Assembly (NCBI GenBank): GCA_947492475.1
Contig: CANLNM010000014.1
Location: forward strand, 1 to 48,046
Direction of reading: 5' to 3'
DNA from: an uncultured Paracoccaceae bacterium
GTDB taxonomy: Bacteria > Pseudomonadota > Alphaproteobacteria > Rhodobacterales > Rhodobacteraceae
DNA: 48,046 nt
The notes beneath the pieces were generated by a model, which was not told the DNA's origin, made no database searches, and was given only the letters and a program-made list of their open reading frames with translations. This document shows, piece after piece, positions 1-7,613 of the stretch (positions within the stretch are counted from its first letter, which is position 1; every line of letters begins with the position of its first letter). The translations under genes were made by a program, and so were the position numbers.

Positions 1-173
1 ATCAAACTAATCAGATGAGCCAAACGCTCTCTTAGATTAGCCCGCCATTGGTTCCCTAAAACCTGACGACGGACAGTTTGTTCCCTAAAGTCCCGCAGAT
101 TCAGGGATTTTTCATATCGAATAGCCTGATATCCATTGATCGCTTAATGACCCAAATGGTATTTCGATCTTGT
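1..173. other. Non-coding left edge with a short direct repeat
   Basis: No gene is recognised here. The ten-base word GTTCCCTAAA occurs twice, at 51-60 and 80-89, with 19 bases between copies. Just beyond the second copy, TCCCT and AGGGA could form a weak stem followed by TTTTT on the plus strand. The repeat might be the edge of a decayed mobile element lying to the left, but no transposase reading frame is visible, so this stays a guess. Confidence 0.3.
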
Positions 174-1379
174 TCACGCTGCAGAGCGAATTGGTGGTTT
201 TGGCAAAGCTTGTTCGAGGTCATAGATCACGTCATCAATCCCTTCGAGCCCGATGGAAAGGCGCACCAATCCTTCGCTGATACCGTGCAATGCACGTTCT
301 TCGGGGGAATAGGTTGAATGGGTCATGCTGGCCGGGTGTTGAACCAATGTTTCGGCATCCCCCAGTGACACAGCACGGGTTATGAGCTGTAGCTTGTTCA
401 TCATCGCCCGGCCTGCATCCAAACCACCTTTCAGCTCAAATGCAATCATGCCACCAAATTGCGACATCTGACGTTTGGCAATGTCGTGCTGCTCAAAACT
501 CTCTAATCCGGGATACCAGACCTTTTGGACGCCTTCGGCATATTCTAACATCTCAGCAATAGTCGTCGCGCTTCCACAATGGCGATCCATGCGCAATTCA
601 AGCGTCTTTAGTCCGCGCAAGATCAACATGGCATTAAAGGGGGCCATAACGGCACCTGTCATATCCTTCATCCCATAAAGCCGGATTTGGGTCACAAGCT
701 CTTCTGATCCGACCAGCAAGCCTGCAACAACATCGCCGTGACCACCAAGGTATTTGGTTGCTGAATGCAGGACGATATCCGCCCCGTGTTTTATGGGTTG
801 AGTCAGGTAAGGGGTCGAATATGTGTTATCAACCACAACAAGTGCTTGATTTGCATGTGCGATGTCGGACACAGCCTGAATATCAACAAGCCGCATGTTC
901 GGGTTTGCTGGCGTTTCAAAATACACCACTTTGGTTTTTTGACTGATCGCCGCAGACAGGTTTTCAGGGGTCGTCAGGTCAACATGGGTGACGGTTACTC
1001 CGAATTTGGCCAGCCCGTGTTGCATGAACGAAAACGTACAGCCGTAAAGCGTTTTATCGAGAATGACCTCATCGCCCGGTGCCAGCAACGTCCACATCGT
1101 TGCGGTGATCGCGCCCATGCCAGACGCGAGCGCCAGCCCTGCCTCGGCACCTTCAAGCACCGCGATACGTCTTTCAAGCAAATCACATGTCGGGTTCGAG
1201 ATGCGCGAATAAATATGCCCTGCGCGGTCGCCGGCAAACATTTCGCCACCAGCTTCGGCCGTTTCAAAGGCAAACGTTGATGTCAGATGCAACGGAGGTG
1301 TCAATGCGCCTTCATTCTGCATCGGATCATAACCGTGGTGAATGGCACGTGTGGCAAAGCTGTCGGGGCGATTACGCAT
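174..1379 (-). CDS. mdeA: Methionine gamma-lyase (PLP-dependent)
   Basis: Cys/Met-metabolism PLP enzyme of 401 residues, the usual length. It should split L-methionine into methanethiol, 2-oxobutyrate and ammonia in the cytoplasm. The Schiff-base lysine is K209 in SATKYLGGHGD; the phosphate-binding pair Y58 and R60 lies in HIYSRISNPT. What separates it from cystathionine gamma-synthase or beta-lyase is Y112 and C114 in LYGCTF, plus K238-D239 in GMKDMTGAV. These match Tyr114, Cys116, Lys240 and Asp241 of the Pseudomonas putida enzyme with a constant two-residue offset. It is divergent from an Lrp/AsnC gene, as is common for amino-acid lyases. Methanethiol release from methionine is known among marine roseobacters. 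A general trans-sulfuration enzyme is the alternative, made unlikely by the Cys. Confidence 0.93.
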   Translation of the reverse strand: MRNRPDSFATRAIHHGYDPMQNEGALTPPLHLTSTFAFETAEAGGEMFAGDRAGHIYSRISNPTCDLLERRIAVLEGAEAGLALASGMGAITATMWTLLAPGDEVILDKTLYGCTFSFMQHGLAKFGVTVTHVDLTTPENLSAAISQKTKVVYFETPANPNMRLVDIQAVSDIAHANQALVVVDNTYSTPYLTQPIKHGADIVLHSATKYLGGHGDVVAGLLVGSEELVTQIRLYGMKDMTGAVMAPFNAMLILRGLKTLELRMDRHCGSATTIAEMLEYAEGVQKVWYPGLESFEQHDIAKRQMSQFGGMIAFELKGGLDAGRAMMNKLQLITRAVSLGDAETLVQHPASMTHSTYSPEERALHGISEGLVRLSIGLEGIDDVIYDLEQALPKPPIRSAA

Positions 1380-1465
1380 TGGGTGGCTCCGTGACTGGTT
1401 TTCAGCACAGTAGAGCAGTTATGCGGCCAACGGATTGCCAATTATACCCCATTTTGGTACTCGGT

Positions 1466-1480
1466 TAGCATATTATGCCA
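1466..1480. promoter_or_regulatory. Lrp-type box in the mdeA/lrp-like divergent promoter
   Basis: TAGCATATTATGCCA matches the E. coli Lrp consensus YAGHAWATTWTDCTR at 14 of 15 positions; only the penultimate base differs. Its core GCATATTATGC is a perfect 11-base palindrome. It ends 12 bases before the GTG start of the regulator gene, which suggests autoregulation together with control of the lyase gene. Confidence 0.6.
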
Positions 1481-1492
1481 ATGGGGATGTAA

Positions 1493-1951
1493 GTGGACCA
1501 CAAAGATCGCCAGATCATTCGCGCCCTGCAACGCAATAGCCGAATGACGAATCAAGACCTCGCTGCCGAGGTGAACTTGTCTCCATCGCCATGTCTGCGT
1601 CGTGTGAAGCTGCTAGAACAGAGCGGCGCGCTCAAAGGCTACACTGCTGAGGTTGACGCAAAGGCTTATGGTCTCCCGGTGACGGTTTTTGTCCGGGTAA
1701 GCCTGACCGGTCATACCGCAAAAGTTGTCCAGCAGTTTGAGAAACAAATTAGCCGCGTGGATCAGGTTCTGGAATGTTTTGTGATGACTGGCACATCTGA
1801 TTATCTGTTGCGCGTGGTTGTTGCGGACCTCTCAGACTATGAGGATTTTGTACGCAGGCGCCTGCATCCGATTGGCGGCATAGGGTCAATCGACAGCAGC
1901 TTTGTGTACGGAGTGGTGAAGAAAACAGGCGTTTTCCCAATGCTCGATTGA
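1493..1951 (+). CDS. Lrp/AsnC family transcriptional regulator
   Basis: A full-length 152-residue member of the feast/famine family. An AsnC-type winged helix-turn-helix fills residues 1-60 (RALQRNSRMTNQDLAAEVNL, then a recognition helix with SPCLRRVKLLE). The RAM effector-binding and oligomerisation domain follows, at about residues 65-150. The start is GTG, preceded by GGGGA six bases upstream; the nearby ATG runs into a stop at once. Divergent placement next to methionine gamma-lyase points to a local regulator responding to an amino acid, probably methionine, though the ligand is inferred. A strong Lrp-like box lies just before the gene. Confidence 0.93.
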   Translation: MDHKDRQIIRALQRNSRMTNQDLAAEVNLSPSPCLRRVKLLEQSGALKGYTAEVDAKAYGLPVTVFVRVSLTGHTAKVVQQFEKQISRVDQVLECFVMTGTSDYLLRVVVADLSDYEDFVRRRLHPIGGIGSIDSSFVYGVVKKTGVFPMLD

Positions 1952-2243
1952 CGTAAGGTGCGACCGGTTGCACAGTTGAAGATTGCAAAAAACACCTTTT
2001 CAAAGGGCGCATGGCAACGTCGGTTCATCCGTGGTGTGAGACATGTGTTGCGATTGAAGCTCCATTGAAAGCAGAAACATCAATGGGGCGATAATCGGGA
2101 TCCTGAACCCGCCGCCGCTGATCAACCTGTTGTCGTAACTCGCATGCTTAAGGGGCACGCAGTCCACGCTAAAGTGGCAACGTTCTCTTACAGAATCGCC
2201 AAATCCATCAAATTGACCGCCTGACAAAACGCAGAACATCTAT
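1952..2243. other. Intergenic stretch without a recognised gene
   Basis: Between the Lrp-like gene and the promoter of the GntR gene. Short open frames exist on both strands but none has a credible ribosome-binding site or a recognisable domain. No clear terminator is seen after the Lrp-like gene. It could contain decayed coding sequence, which cannot be shown by eye. Confidence 0.4.
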
Positions 2244-2271
2244 TTGACACGTTAAACCTGAAATCTATAAT
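2244..2271 (+). promoter_or_regulatory. Perfect consensus sigma-70 promoter for the GntR locus
   Basis: TTGACA at 2244-2249 and TATAAT at 2266-2271 are both exact housekeeping-sigma consensus hexamers, separated by 16 bases. The expected transcription start is near 2278, giving a leader of about 125 bases before the GntR start codon. Promoters this strong usually need a repressor, and the leader carries several palindromes. Confidence 0.7.
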
Positions 2272-2290
2272 ATACTGTTAACATTAATTA

Positions 2291-2316
2291 AATTTCCACA
2301 TTTGGAAATTTGTGGA
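2291..2316. promoter_or_regulatory. Overlapping palindromes, candidate operator
   Basis: Two perfect inverted repeats overlap. AATTTCCA and TGGAAATT flank CATT (2291-2310), and TCCACA (2295-2300) pairs with TGTGGA (2311-2316). They lie just downstream of the predicted transcription start, where a bound repressor would block RNA polymerase. The binding protein is inferred. Confidence 0.45.
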
Positions 2317-2338
2317 CACAATCACGCGGCCTTGTCAT

Positions 2339-2361
2339 ATTGCATGCAAGTTGTATGCAAT
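2339..2361. promoter_or_regulatory. Tandem GntR/FCD-like half-palindromes
   Basis: TTGCATGCAA (2340-2349) and TTGTATGCAA (2351-2360) start 11 bases apart, one helical turn. Together they also form a larger inverted repeat, ATTGCAT and ATGCAAT with a nine-base spacer. The TTGTATnCAA shape resembles operators of FadR-subfamily GntR regulators. The most likely binder is the GntR protein encoded 44 bases downstream. Confidence 0.5.
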
Positions 2362-2404
2362 GATTCGAGTGTTTGTTTATTGATCCCCTTGAAGTGGAAA
2401 TCGC

Positions 2405-3133
2405 ATGACGGAAACAAAGTCCTATCAACGTGGGTCTGCCGCGACTGAGATTTGCAATGTGCTGCGTCGTGAAATTCTAACACTGACATTGGAACCCGGC
2501 ACACCTTTGGATGAAACGGGGCTTTCTAAACGTTTCAACGTATCTCGATCCCCCATTCGCGAAGTGCTCAATCGGTTGCTGGCCGAACGTTTGGTAGAAG
2601 CCTTGCCAAACCGCACCACGATTGTCGCGCCTGTTGATCTGATGAACTTTTCCAATTTCATCGAGGCGCTTGATTTGCAGCAGCGATATGCAACGCGGCT
2701 CGCCGCGCGCAATCGCAGTGCTGATGACGTGGCCAATTTGCGAAAATTGTCGGACCAATATCGTGATGCTGTGCATTCCGCCAAAGCGTTTGAAACACTG
2801 CAGGCGAATTTTGAATTCCACTATGCCGTCGCTGTTGCGGGTAAAAACCCCTATGTGGTGCGCCAATATGGCGAACTGCTATCAGAAGCACGCCGATTGC
2901 TGCACATCCATATTAAGTTTTTGGATGCGCAGGGGCGCTGGGATGTTCTGGATGATCAGCACGACGATTTTGTGGATGCGATCGAAGCCCAGGACGTGGC
3001 CTTGGCGGATCGTATTGCACATGAACACACCCTTCAATTCCACGACCGGTTCCTGAAAGCGCTACAATACAAATCAGACGACGGGTTTGAGCTTGAATTG
3101 ATCGACCTGACCGGTGCGGGGCCCCGCACGTGA
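2405..3133 (+). CDS. GntR family regulator, FadR/FCD subfamily
   Basis: A 242-residue regulator. The N-terminal winged helix-turn-helix (residues 10-75) contains FNVSRSPIREVLNRL, the typical GntR recognition helix. The all-helical FCD ligand domain (residues 80-225) contains the FHYAVAVAGKNP segment typical of the fold. FCD domains usually bind a metal and a small carboxylate. Its stop overlaps the GTG start of the enolase-like gene by four bases, so the two are translationally coupled, and it probably controls the whole co-directional locus to 11.0 kb. The perfect promoter and tandem palindromes upstream suggest strong autorepression relieved by the substrate or an intermediate. Confidence 0.92.
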   Translation: MTETKSYQRGSAATEICNVLRREILTLTLEPGTPLDETGLSKRFNVSRSPIREVLNRLLAERLVEALPNRTTIVAPVDLMNFSNFIEALDLQQRYATRLAARNRSADDVANLRKLSDQYRDAVHSAKAFETLQANFEFHYAVAVAGKNPYVVRQYGELLSEARRLLHIHIKFLDAQGRWDVLDDQHDDFVDAIEAQDVALADRIAHEHTLQFHDRFLKALQYKSDDGFELELIDLTGAGPRT

Positions 3134-4254
3134 CCACCATCAGTCACATAAGATTGTCCTCTCATTGCAATGATCTGGGCGGAAAAATCTGGAACCCTGC
3201 GATCCGCTGGACCCAGAAATACGCCGTATTTGTTGAGGTCATTGATAGCAATGGTCAGGTTGGTTTGGGCGAATGCTGGTGTTTTGATACCGCACCTGAC
3301 CCGCTTTTGGCCTTTTTGCGCACCGAAGTTATTCCGCATTTCATTGGCGTCCAAATCGACGATGCCTTTGAGGTTGCGCAGCGCCAAATCGAACGCGCCA
3401 CGTTGACGGCACGGCATGGCATGTTGATGTCTGCATTGTCAGGCATTGATATCGCGATTTGGGATCTCAAGGCGCAGCGCGCGGATCTGCCGCTGTGGCG
3501 GGTGATCAATCCAAACGCAGCCGGTGATTTTCAGCTCTATGGCAGTGGCGGCTTATATGGTCAGAACAAGACGCTGCAAGATTTGCAAACCGAAATGGCG
3601 TCAATGCGCGATGACGGTTTTCGCATCCTGAAAATGAAGGTCGGGGCGCTGTCCGTTGAACAGGATGTTGCGCGGGTCAAGGCGGCGTTGGATATGCTGC
3701 CTGCCCCACACAAACTGATTGTGGATGGGGTCTATAAATATACCGCGACCACCGCCATGCAGCTCTTTGAGGCATTGCCGCGTGATCGCATCGAGGCGTT
3801 TCAGTCCCCTATTGCTGCGCATGATTATGCCGGGATGGCCGAACTGGTCAAAAATGGCGTTCCGGTTATGGCAACCGAGGCAGAATACCGCGACGAGCTT
3901 CATCAAAAATTGGTCCAAGAGGTCAGGGTGCCGTTCCTACAGACGGCCCCGGTTGCGGTTGGTGGCATTTCCCGTGTGCAACAATTGCAGCGCCTCATTT
4001 CTCATAGCGAAACCCGTCTCACACTTGAGGTTTCGTCCACTTCGGTTGCTTTGATCGCCGCTTGCCATTTGGCCGCCGCGAGCAAGGACATTGCACATGT
4101 TGAACGTCATTACGTTCATCAAGTGTTCTTCGAGCAGCTTAACCTTGCATCGTCACCTGACAGTCCCGGTCAGTTTTTTCTCCCGGAAAAACCCGGTCTT
4201 GGGTGCTTCCTGCCTAAGGATCAGGTGACGGTGCATTCCACAAACACCCACTGA
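3130..4254 (+). CDS. Enolase-superfamily protein with altered metal and catalytic sites
   Basis: 374 residues, the usual length for the mandelate racemase/muconate lactonizing group. The N-terminal capping domain (about 1-125) is followed by the barrel. The KxK pair is present (K168, K170 in LKMKVG), as are the first metal ligand D199 and a third acid E250. By position, however, the EEP/EQP motif holding the second metal ligand reads Q225-S226-P227. The usual QPD after strand five reads QTA (residues 271-273), and the His of the usual Asp-His dyad is not in its expected place (LTLEVSSTS). The Lys side of the barrel is therefore kept while much of the rest is changed. GTG start, overlapping the GntR stop. 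The reaction is unknown; an epimerase or dehydratase acting on the imported compound is the natural guess. Confidence 0.8.
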   Translation: MTTISHIRLSSHCNDLGGKIWNPAIRWTQKYAVFVEVIDSNGQVGLGECWCFDTAPDPLLAFLRTEVIPHFIGVQIDDAFEVAQRQIERATLTARHGMLMSALSGIDIAIWDLKAQRADLPLWRVINPNAAGDFQLYGSGGLYGQNKTLQDLQTEMASMRDDGFRILKMKVGALSVEQDVARVKAALDMLPAPHKLIVDGVYKYTATTAMQLFEALPRDRIEAFQSPIAAHDYAGMAELVKNGVPVMATEAEYRDELHQKLVQEVRVPFLQTAPVAVGGISRVQQLQRLISHSETRLTLEVSSTSVALIAACHLAAASKDIAHVERHYVHQVFFEQLNLASSPDSPGQFFLPEKPGLGCFLPKDQVTVHSTNTH

Positions 4255-4264
4255 CAAATTTGTC
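4252..4264. promoter_or_regulatory. GACAAATTTGTC palindrome before the binding-protein gene
   Basis: A perfect 12-base palindrome (4253-4264) overlapping the stop codon of the enolase-like gene and lying about 50 bases before the next start codon. It could be an operator for internal control of the transporter genes. A similar palindrome with one base less sits between the TRAP and oxoprolinase genes at 15151. Confidence 0.35.
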
Positions 4265-4314
4265 CAAGAGCCAACAAGGCCACCAAAACTTCATCCCTTC
4301 CAACGGAGAGTGAC

Positions 4315-5349
4315 ATGCTTACTAAACTTATGAAATTTGCAACGGTTGCATCGCTGGCATTTGCCGGTGCAACCTCTGCTCAGGCCCAAGAAGAGGGCCT
4401 GTTGGGCGAAATCATCGCGCGCGACAGCCTGCTATGTACCGGTCATAACGGCAGCTATCTTGGCTTTGCCGAAGTTGACGCACAGGGCGAATGGCAGGGG
4501 TTCGACATCGAAATATGCCGCGCATTGGCCACGGCCATTCTGGGCAGCCCGGACAAAGTTCAGATCATTCCAATCAGCTGGGCACAGCGTTTCCCGGCCA
4601 TTCAATCCGGTGACATTGATGTCATCATCAAAGTGACCGGCTGGACCATGACCCGCGATACGGAACTGGGTCTGCAATATTCACGCCCCTATTTCATTGG
4701 CCCCTTTTATGTGATGTCGCGGACAGATTTGGGCGCAGAAAACATCTCTGATCTAGAAGGCGGCGTGTTTTGCGTGAATGCAGGCACAACCGTTGAACGG
4801 GTTCTGGCCGATTACATGGAAACCAACGCGATCGAATATGAGCCCCTGTCGTTCGAAAAAGGCGAAGAGCTGCGCGCCGCTCTATACGCGGGACGGTGTG
4901 ATGCGATTGCAGGCTTTGGTCCCTTTTTGTCCTCAACACGGGTGAACGCGCCCAACCCAGATGATTTCACCATCATTGGGGACGTGATCAAACTGGAACC
5001 AGAAGGCATCGTTGTGCGCCAAGGCGAAGATGACTTTTTGGATGTCATCAACTGGATGGTATCCGCGCTGTTGCTGGCCGAAGAAAACGGCATCACCTCA
5101 GAAAACGTTGACGAAATGCGCGCAAATCCCCCATCGGCCACGGTCGAACGCCTGCTGGGTGTGACACCGGGTGTTGGCGCGCGTCTGGGGCTGCAGGATG
5201 ACTGGGCCTACAACGTGATCAAAACCGTCGGCAATTACGGTCAAATTTACGACCGGACTGTCGGCGAAGGGTCGCGTTACCAGCTGCCCCGTGGCCTGAA
5301 CAATCTGTGGAACAATGGCGGTCTGCTTTATCCGCTGGTTCTGGATTAA
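4315..5349 (+). CDS. Amino-acid ABC transporter substrate-binding protein (AapJ-like)
   Basis: A 344-residue periplasmic binding protein of the general amino-acid permease type (Aap/Bzt). The signal peptide runs over about residues 1-24 with cleavage after AQA. The mature part has the two-lobe SBP family 3 fold, for instance FDIEICRALATAILG, QRFPAIQSGDIDVI and the ARLGLQDDWAYNVIKTVGNY tail typical of AapJ. An AACGGAGAG ribosome site precedes ATG. It is followed by a strong terminator before the permeases, which would give more binding protein than membrane complex. Aap systems have broad specificity; the ligand here may be narrower, given the dedicated enzymes alongside. Confidence 0.93.
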   Translation: MLTKLMKFATVASLAFAGATSAQAQEEGLLGEIIARDSLLCTGHNGSYLGFAEVDAQGEWQGFDIEICRALATAILGSPDKVQIIPISWAQRFPAIQSGDIDVIIKVTGWTMTRDTELGLQYSRPYFIGPFYVMSRTDLGAENISDLEGGVFCVNAGTTVERVLADYMETNAIEYEPLSFEKGEELRAALYAGRCDAIAGFGPFLSSTRVNAPNPDDFTIIGDVIKLEPEGIVVRQGEDDFLDVINWMVSALLLAEENGITSENVDEMRANPPSATVERLLGVTPGVGARLGLQDDWAYNVIKTVGNYGQIYDRTVGEGSRYQLPRGLNNLWNNGGLLYPLVLD

Positions 5350-5359
5350 TTCCCTGACT

Positions 5360-5387
5360 GGGCGCGCCTTTGTGCGCGCCCTTTTTT
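5360..5387 (+). terminator. Intrinsic terminator between binding protein and permeases
   Basis: GGGCGCGC and GCGCGCCC form an eight-base-pair stem with a six-base loop, followed by six T. It sits inside the operon, so it probably acts as an attenuator that lowers downstream expression. Confidence 0.85.
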
Positions 5388-5407
5388 AAAACAAAAGGGG
5401 GGTCAAA

Positions 5408-6532
5408 ATGACCACGCTCTTTACCTCACAAAAATTCCGAAGAACCGCCACGCAAGTATTATTCATTGTCGTGGTCGTTGCGACCATTCTGGCGGTCATC
5501 CTTGTCGGGCGCACAAATATCGCAGATCAGGGGATCGCAACCGGATTTGGTTTTCTGAGCCAGACCACAGGCTGGCCCGTTAGTTTTTCTGTCATCGAAG
5601 TCGGGCCACGGTCGACCTATTTACAGGTCTTGTTTGCCGGCCTGCTGAACACGATGCTTGTGGGGTTCATGACCCTGTTTTTCGCAACGCTGTTGGGGTT
5701 GTTTTTGGCGTTGATGCGTATTTCAAACAACGGTTTGATGAAGCTCGCCGGCACAACCTATGTCGAAATTTTCCGCAACGTGCCCGTCATCCTACAAGTG
5801 TTTTTCTGGTATGCGATCCTGACGCATATGCCCGGACCACGACAGGCCTATTCTCTTGCCGATATCGCGTTCTTTTCAAACCGGGGCTTGATGCTACCGG
5901 CGCCAAGTCTGTCGGGACTGGATATCGTGCTTTTCTTGGGGGGCTGCGTTGCCATCATCATCGGGGTGAAGGCAACAAAAACCAAACTGCGGGTTCCCTT
6001 TGCAGTGTTTGCGATGGTGGTTCTGTTTGCGGCCCTGCTGTTAACTGGGCGCGCCCCAGATGTGCCGCTCTGGTCTGTTCCAGAACTAAAAGGGCTGCGA
6101 TTTGTTGGCGGCGTCACCCTGAAACCCGAATTTTCGGCGCTGTTGATCGGCCTGACCCTGTTTGGCGCTTCCTACATTGGTGAAATCATCCGCGGCGGGC
6201 TGATTTCGGTCGACAAAGGCAAGCTGGAAGCCGGGTCTGCATTGGGAATGTCATCGTTCCAGATCAACCGCTATATCCGCATTCCTTTGGCGTTTCGCGC
6301 GATGCTGCCGTCGCTGTCCAACCAATATATCTGGCTGATGAAGGGGACAACCGTTGGGATCGCCATCGGATATCCCGACTATTTTGCCATTGTGTCCACA
6401 TCCATCAACCAATCTGGCCAGACGATGGAACTGTTGGCGCTGCTGATGGGGGGATTCATCGTCGTGAATTATTCCATCGGTTTTGCGATGAACCTGTTGA
6501 ATTCACGCCTGAAACTCAAAGGGAGAAGCTAG
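5408..6532 (+). CDS. Amino-acid ABC transporter permease 1 (AapQ-like)
   Basis: 374-residue inner-membrane protein. One N-terminal membrane helix (about 14-36) is followed by helices near 75-105 and 165-210 and the conserved permease core. The EAA loop is visible as KLEAGSALGMSSFQINRYI, the contact point with the ATPase. The extra central loop and membrane segment between the HisM-like halves fits Aap/Bzt permeases, which are longer than the usual 220-residue HisM proteins. It forms a heterodimer with the next gene product, whose start codon lies one base after this stop. Confidence 0.92.
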   Translation: MTTLFTSQKFRRTATQVLFIVVVVATILAVILVGRTNIADQGIATGFGFLSQTTGWPVSFSVIEVGPRSTYLQVLFAGLLNTMLVGFMTLFFATLLGLFLALMRISNNGLMKLAGTTYVEIFRNVPVILQVFFWYAILTHMPGPRQAYSLADIAFFSNRGLMLPAPSLSGLDIVLFLGGCVAIIIGVKATKTKLRVPFAVFAMVVLFAALLLTGRAPDVPLWSVPELKGLRFVGGVTLKPEFSALLIGLTLFGASYIGEIIRGGLISVDKGKLEAGSALGMSSFQINRYIRIPLAFRAMLPSLSNQYIWLMKGTTVGIAIGYPDYFAIVSTSINQSGQTMELLALLMGGFIVVNYSIGFAMNLLNSRLKLKGRS

Positions 6533-6533
6533 C

Positions 6534-7613
6534 ATGGCTACGTCTGTCACCCCGCCATTGCCCAAACAGGGTTTGAGCAGCTGGTTAAAGAAAAACTTCT
6601 TTTCCACTTGGCTGAACACAGGGTTCACCATCCTTTTTGGCGCTCTGATCATTTGGATTTTCGCAAAGCTCACAAACTGGGCGGTCCTAGACGCCATCTG
6701 GACCGTCGATAACAAAGAGCATTGCGGCCACGGCGCAGGGGCCTGTTGGGCCGTGATCCAAGACCGCGGTCGGTTGATCATGTTTGGCCTTTACCCTTAC
6801 GAAGAACAGTGGCGATCCACCCTCGCTTGCTTGGTTGTGATCCTGACGATTGGCCTGTCTTGTTTGCCCTCTTTTTGGTCGATCAAAAAACTGCCGGCCC
6901 TCTGGGTGATTGGTTTTGGCGCTTTTGTTTTGTTGATGCGCGGCGGTTTTGCGGGTTTGCCGCTGGTGACTTCGGAACAATGGGGGGGATTGTCGCTCAC
7001 GATCTTTATCTTCTCTGCGGTTTTTGTGATTGGCATGCCCCTCGCTGTGATCTTTGCTTTGGCGCGGCGGTCTAGCCTGCCTGTGATCGCAAAAGGCACG
7101 GGGCTGTTCATCGATCTGGTCCGGTCTCTGCCGCTGTTGACCATCCTTTTTGCAGCAGCAGTTGTTGTGCCGTTGCTTGTGCCCGATTGGCTTGAGGGCA
7201 ACAAACTGGGTCGTGTGGTGATTGCCTTTGCGGTGTTCTTTGCCGTTTACCAAGCCGAAATTATCCGCGCAGGTTTGCAATCCACATCCCAAGGTCAAGA
7301 AGAAGCCGCCGTCGCCCTGGGCATGCCCTATTGGTCACTGGTGGTGGATATCCTATTGCCCCAAGCGTTTCGCAACACCCTGCCCTCTACCATCAACCAA
7401 GCGGTCATCACCTTTAAGGAAACGTCGATCGTCACCATCATCGGTTTTTTTGAGGTCATGGCATCGGGCAATGCGGCCATTGGCGGTGGCGAATGGACCG
7501 AACAATTTGTCGAAGTCTACGTCTTCTTGGCCTTGGTCTATTTCGTCTTTGTCTTTGGCCTGTCGCGCTATGGCGCATGGCTGGAAAACAGAATGAGGGT
7601 TGGGCATGCTTGA
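6534..7613 (+). CDS. Amino-acid ABC transporter permease 2 (AapM-like)
   Basis: 359-residue inner-membrane partner of the preceding permease. Residues 29-50 form the first membrane helix, and residues 60-95 are a polar periplasmic loop. A hydrophobic central block and the HisM-type core follow. The EAA loop reads GQEEAAVALGMPYWSLVVDI, and the NTLPSTINQAVITFKETSIV stretch is characteristic of AapM. The end overlaps the first ATPase gene by eight bases, a sign of coupled translation. Confidence 0.92.
   Translation: MATSVTPPLPKQGLSSWLKKNFFSTWLNTGFTILFGALIIWIFAKLTNWAVLDAIWTVDNKEHCGHGAGACWAVIQDRGRLIMFGLYPYEEQWRSTLACLVVILTIGLSCLPSFWSIKKLPALWVIGFGAFVLLMRGGFAGLPLVTSEQWGGLSLTIFIFSAVFVIGMPLAVIFALARRSSLPVIAKGTGLFIDLVRSLPLLTILFAAAVVVPLLVPDWLEGNKLGRVVIAFAVFFAVYQAEIIRAGLQSTSQGQEEAAVALGMPYWSLVVDILLPQAFRNTLPSTINQAVITFKETSIVTIIGFFEVMASGNAAIGGGEWTEQFVEVYVFLALVYFVFVFGLSRYGAWLENRMRVGHA

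Noticed and set aside
2000-2239. A 79-codon minus-strand frame upstream of the GntR gene
   Set aside because: No ribosome-binding site and no family resemblance. It could be part of a decayed gene, but nothing supports calling it.
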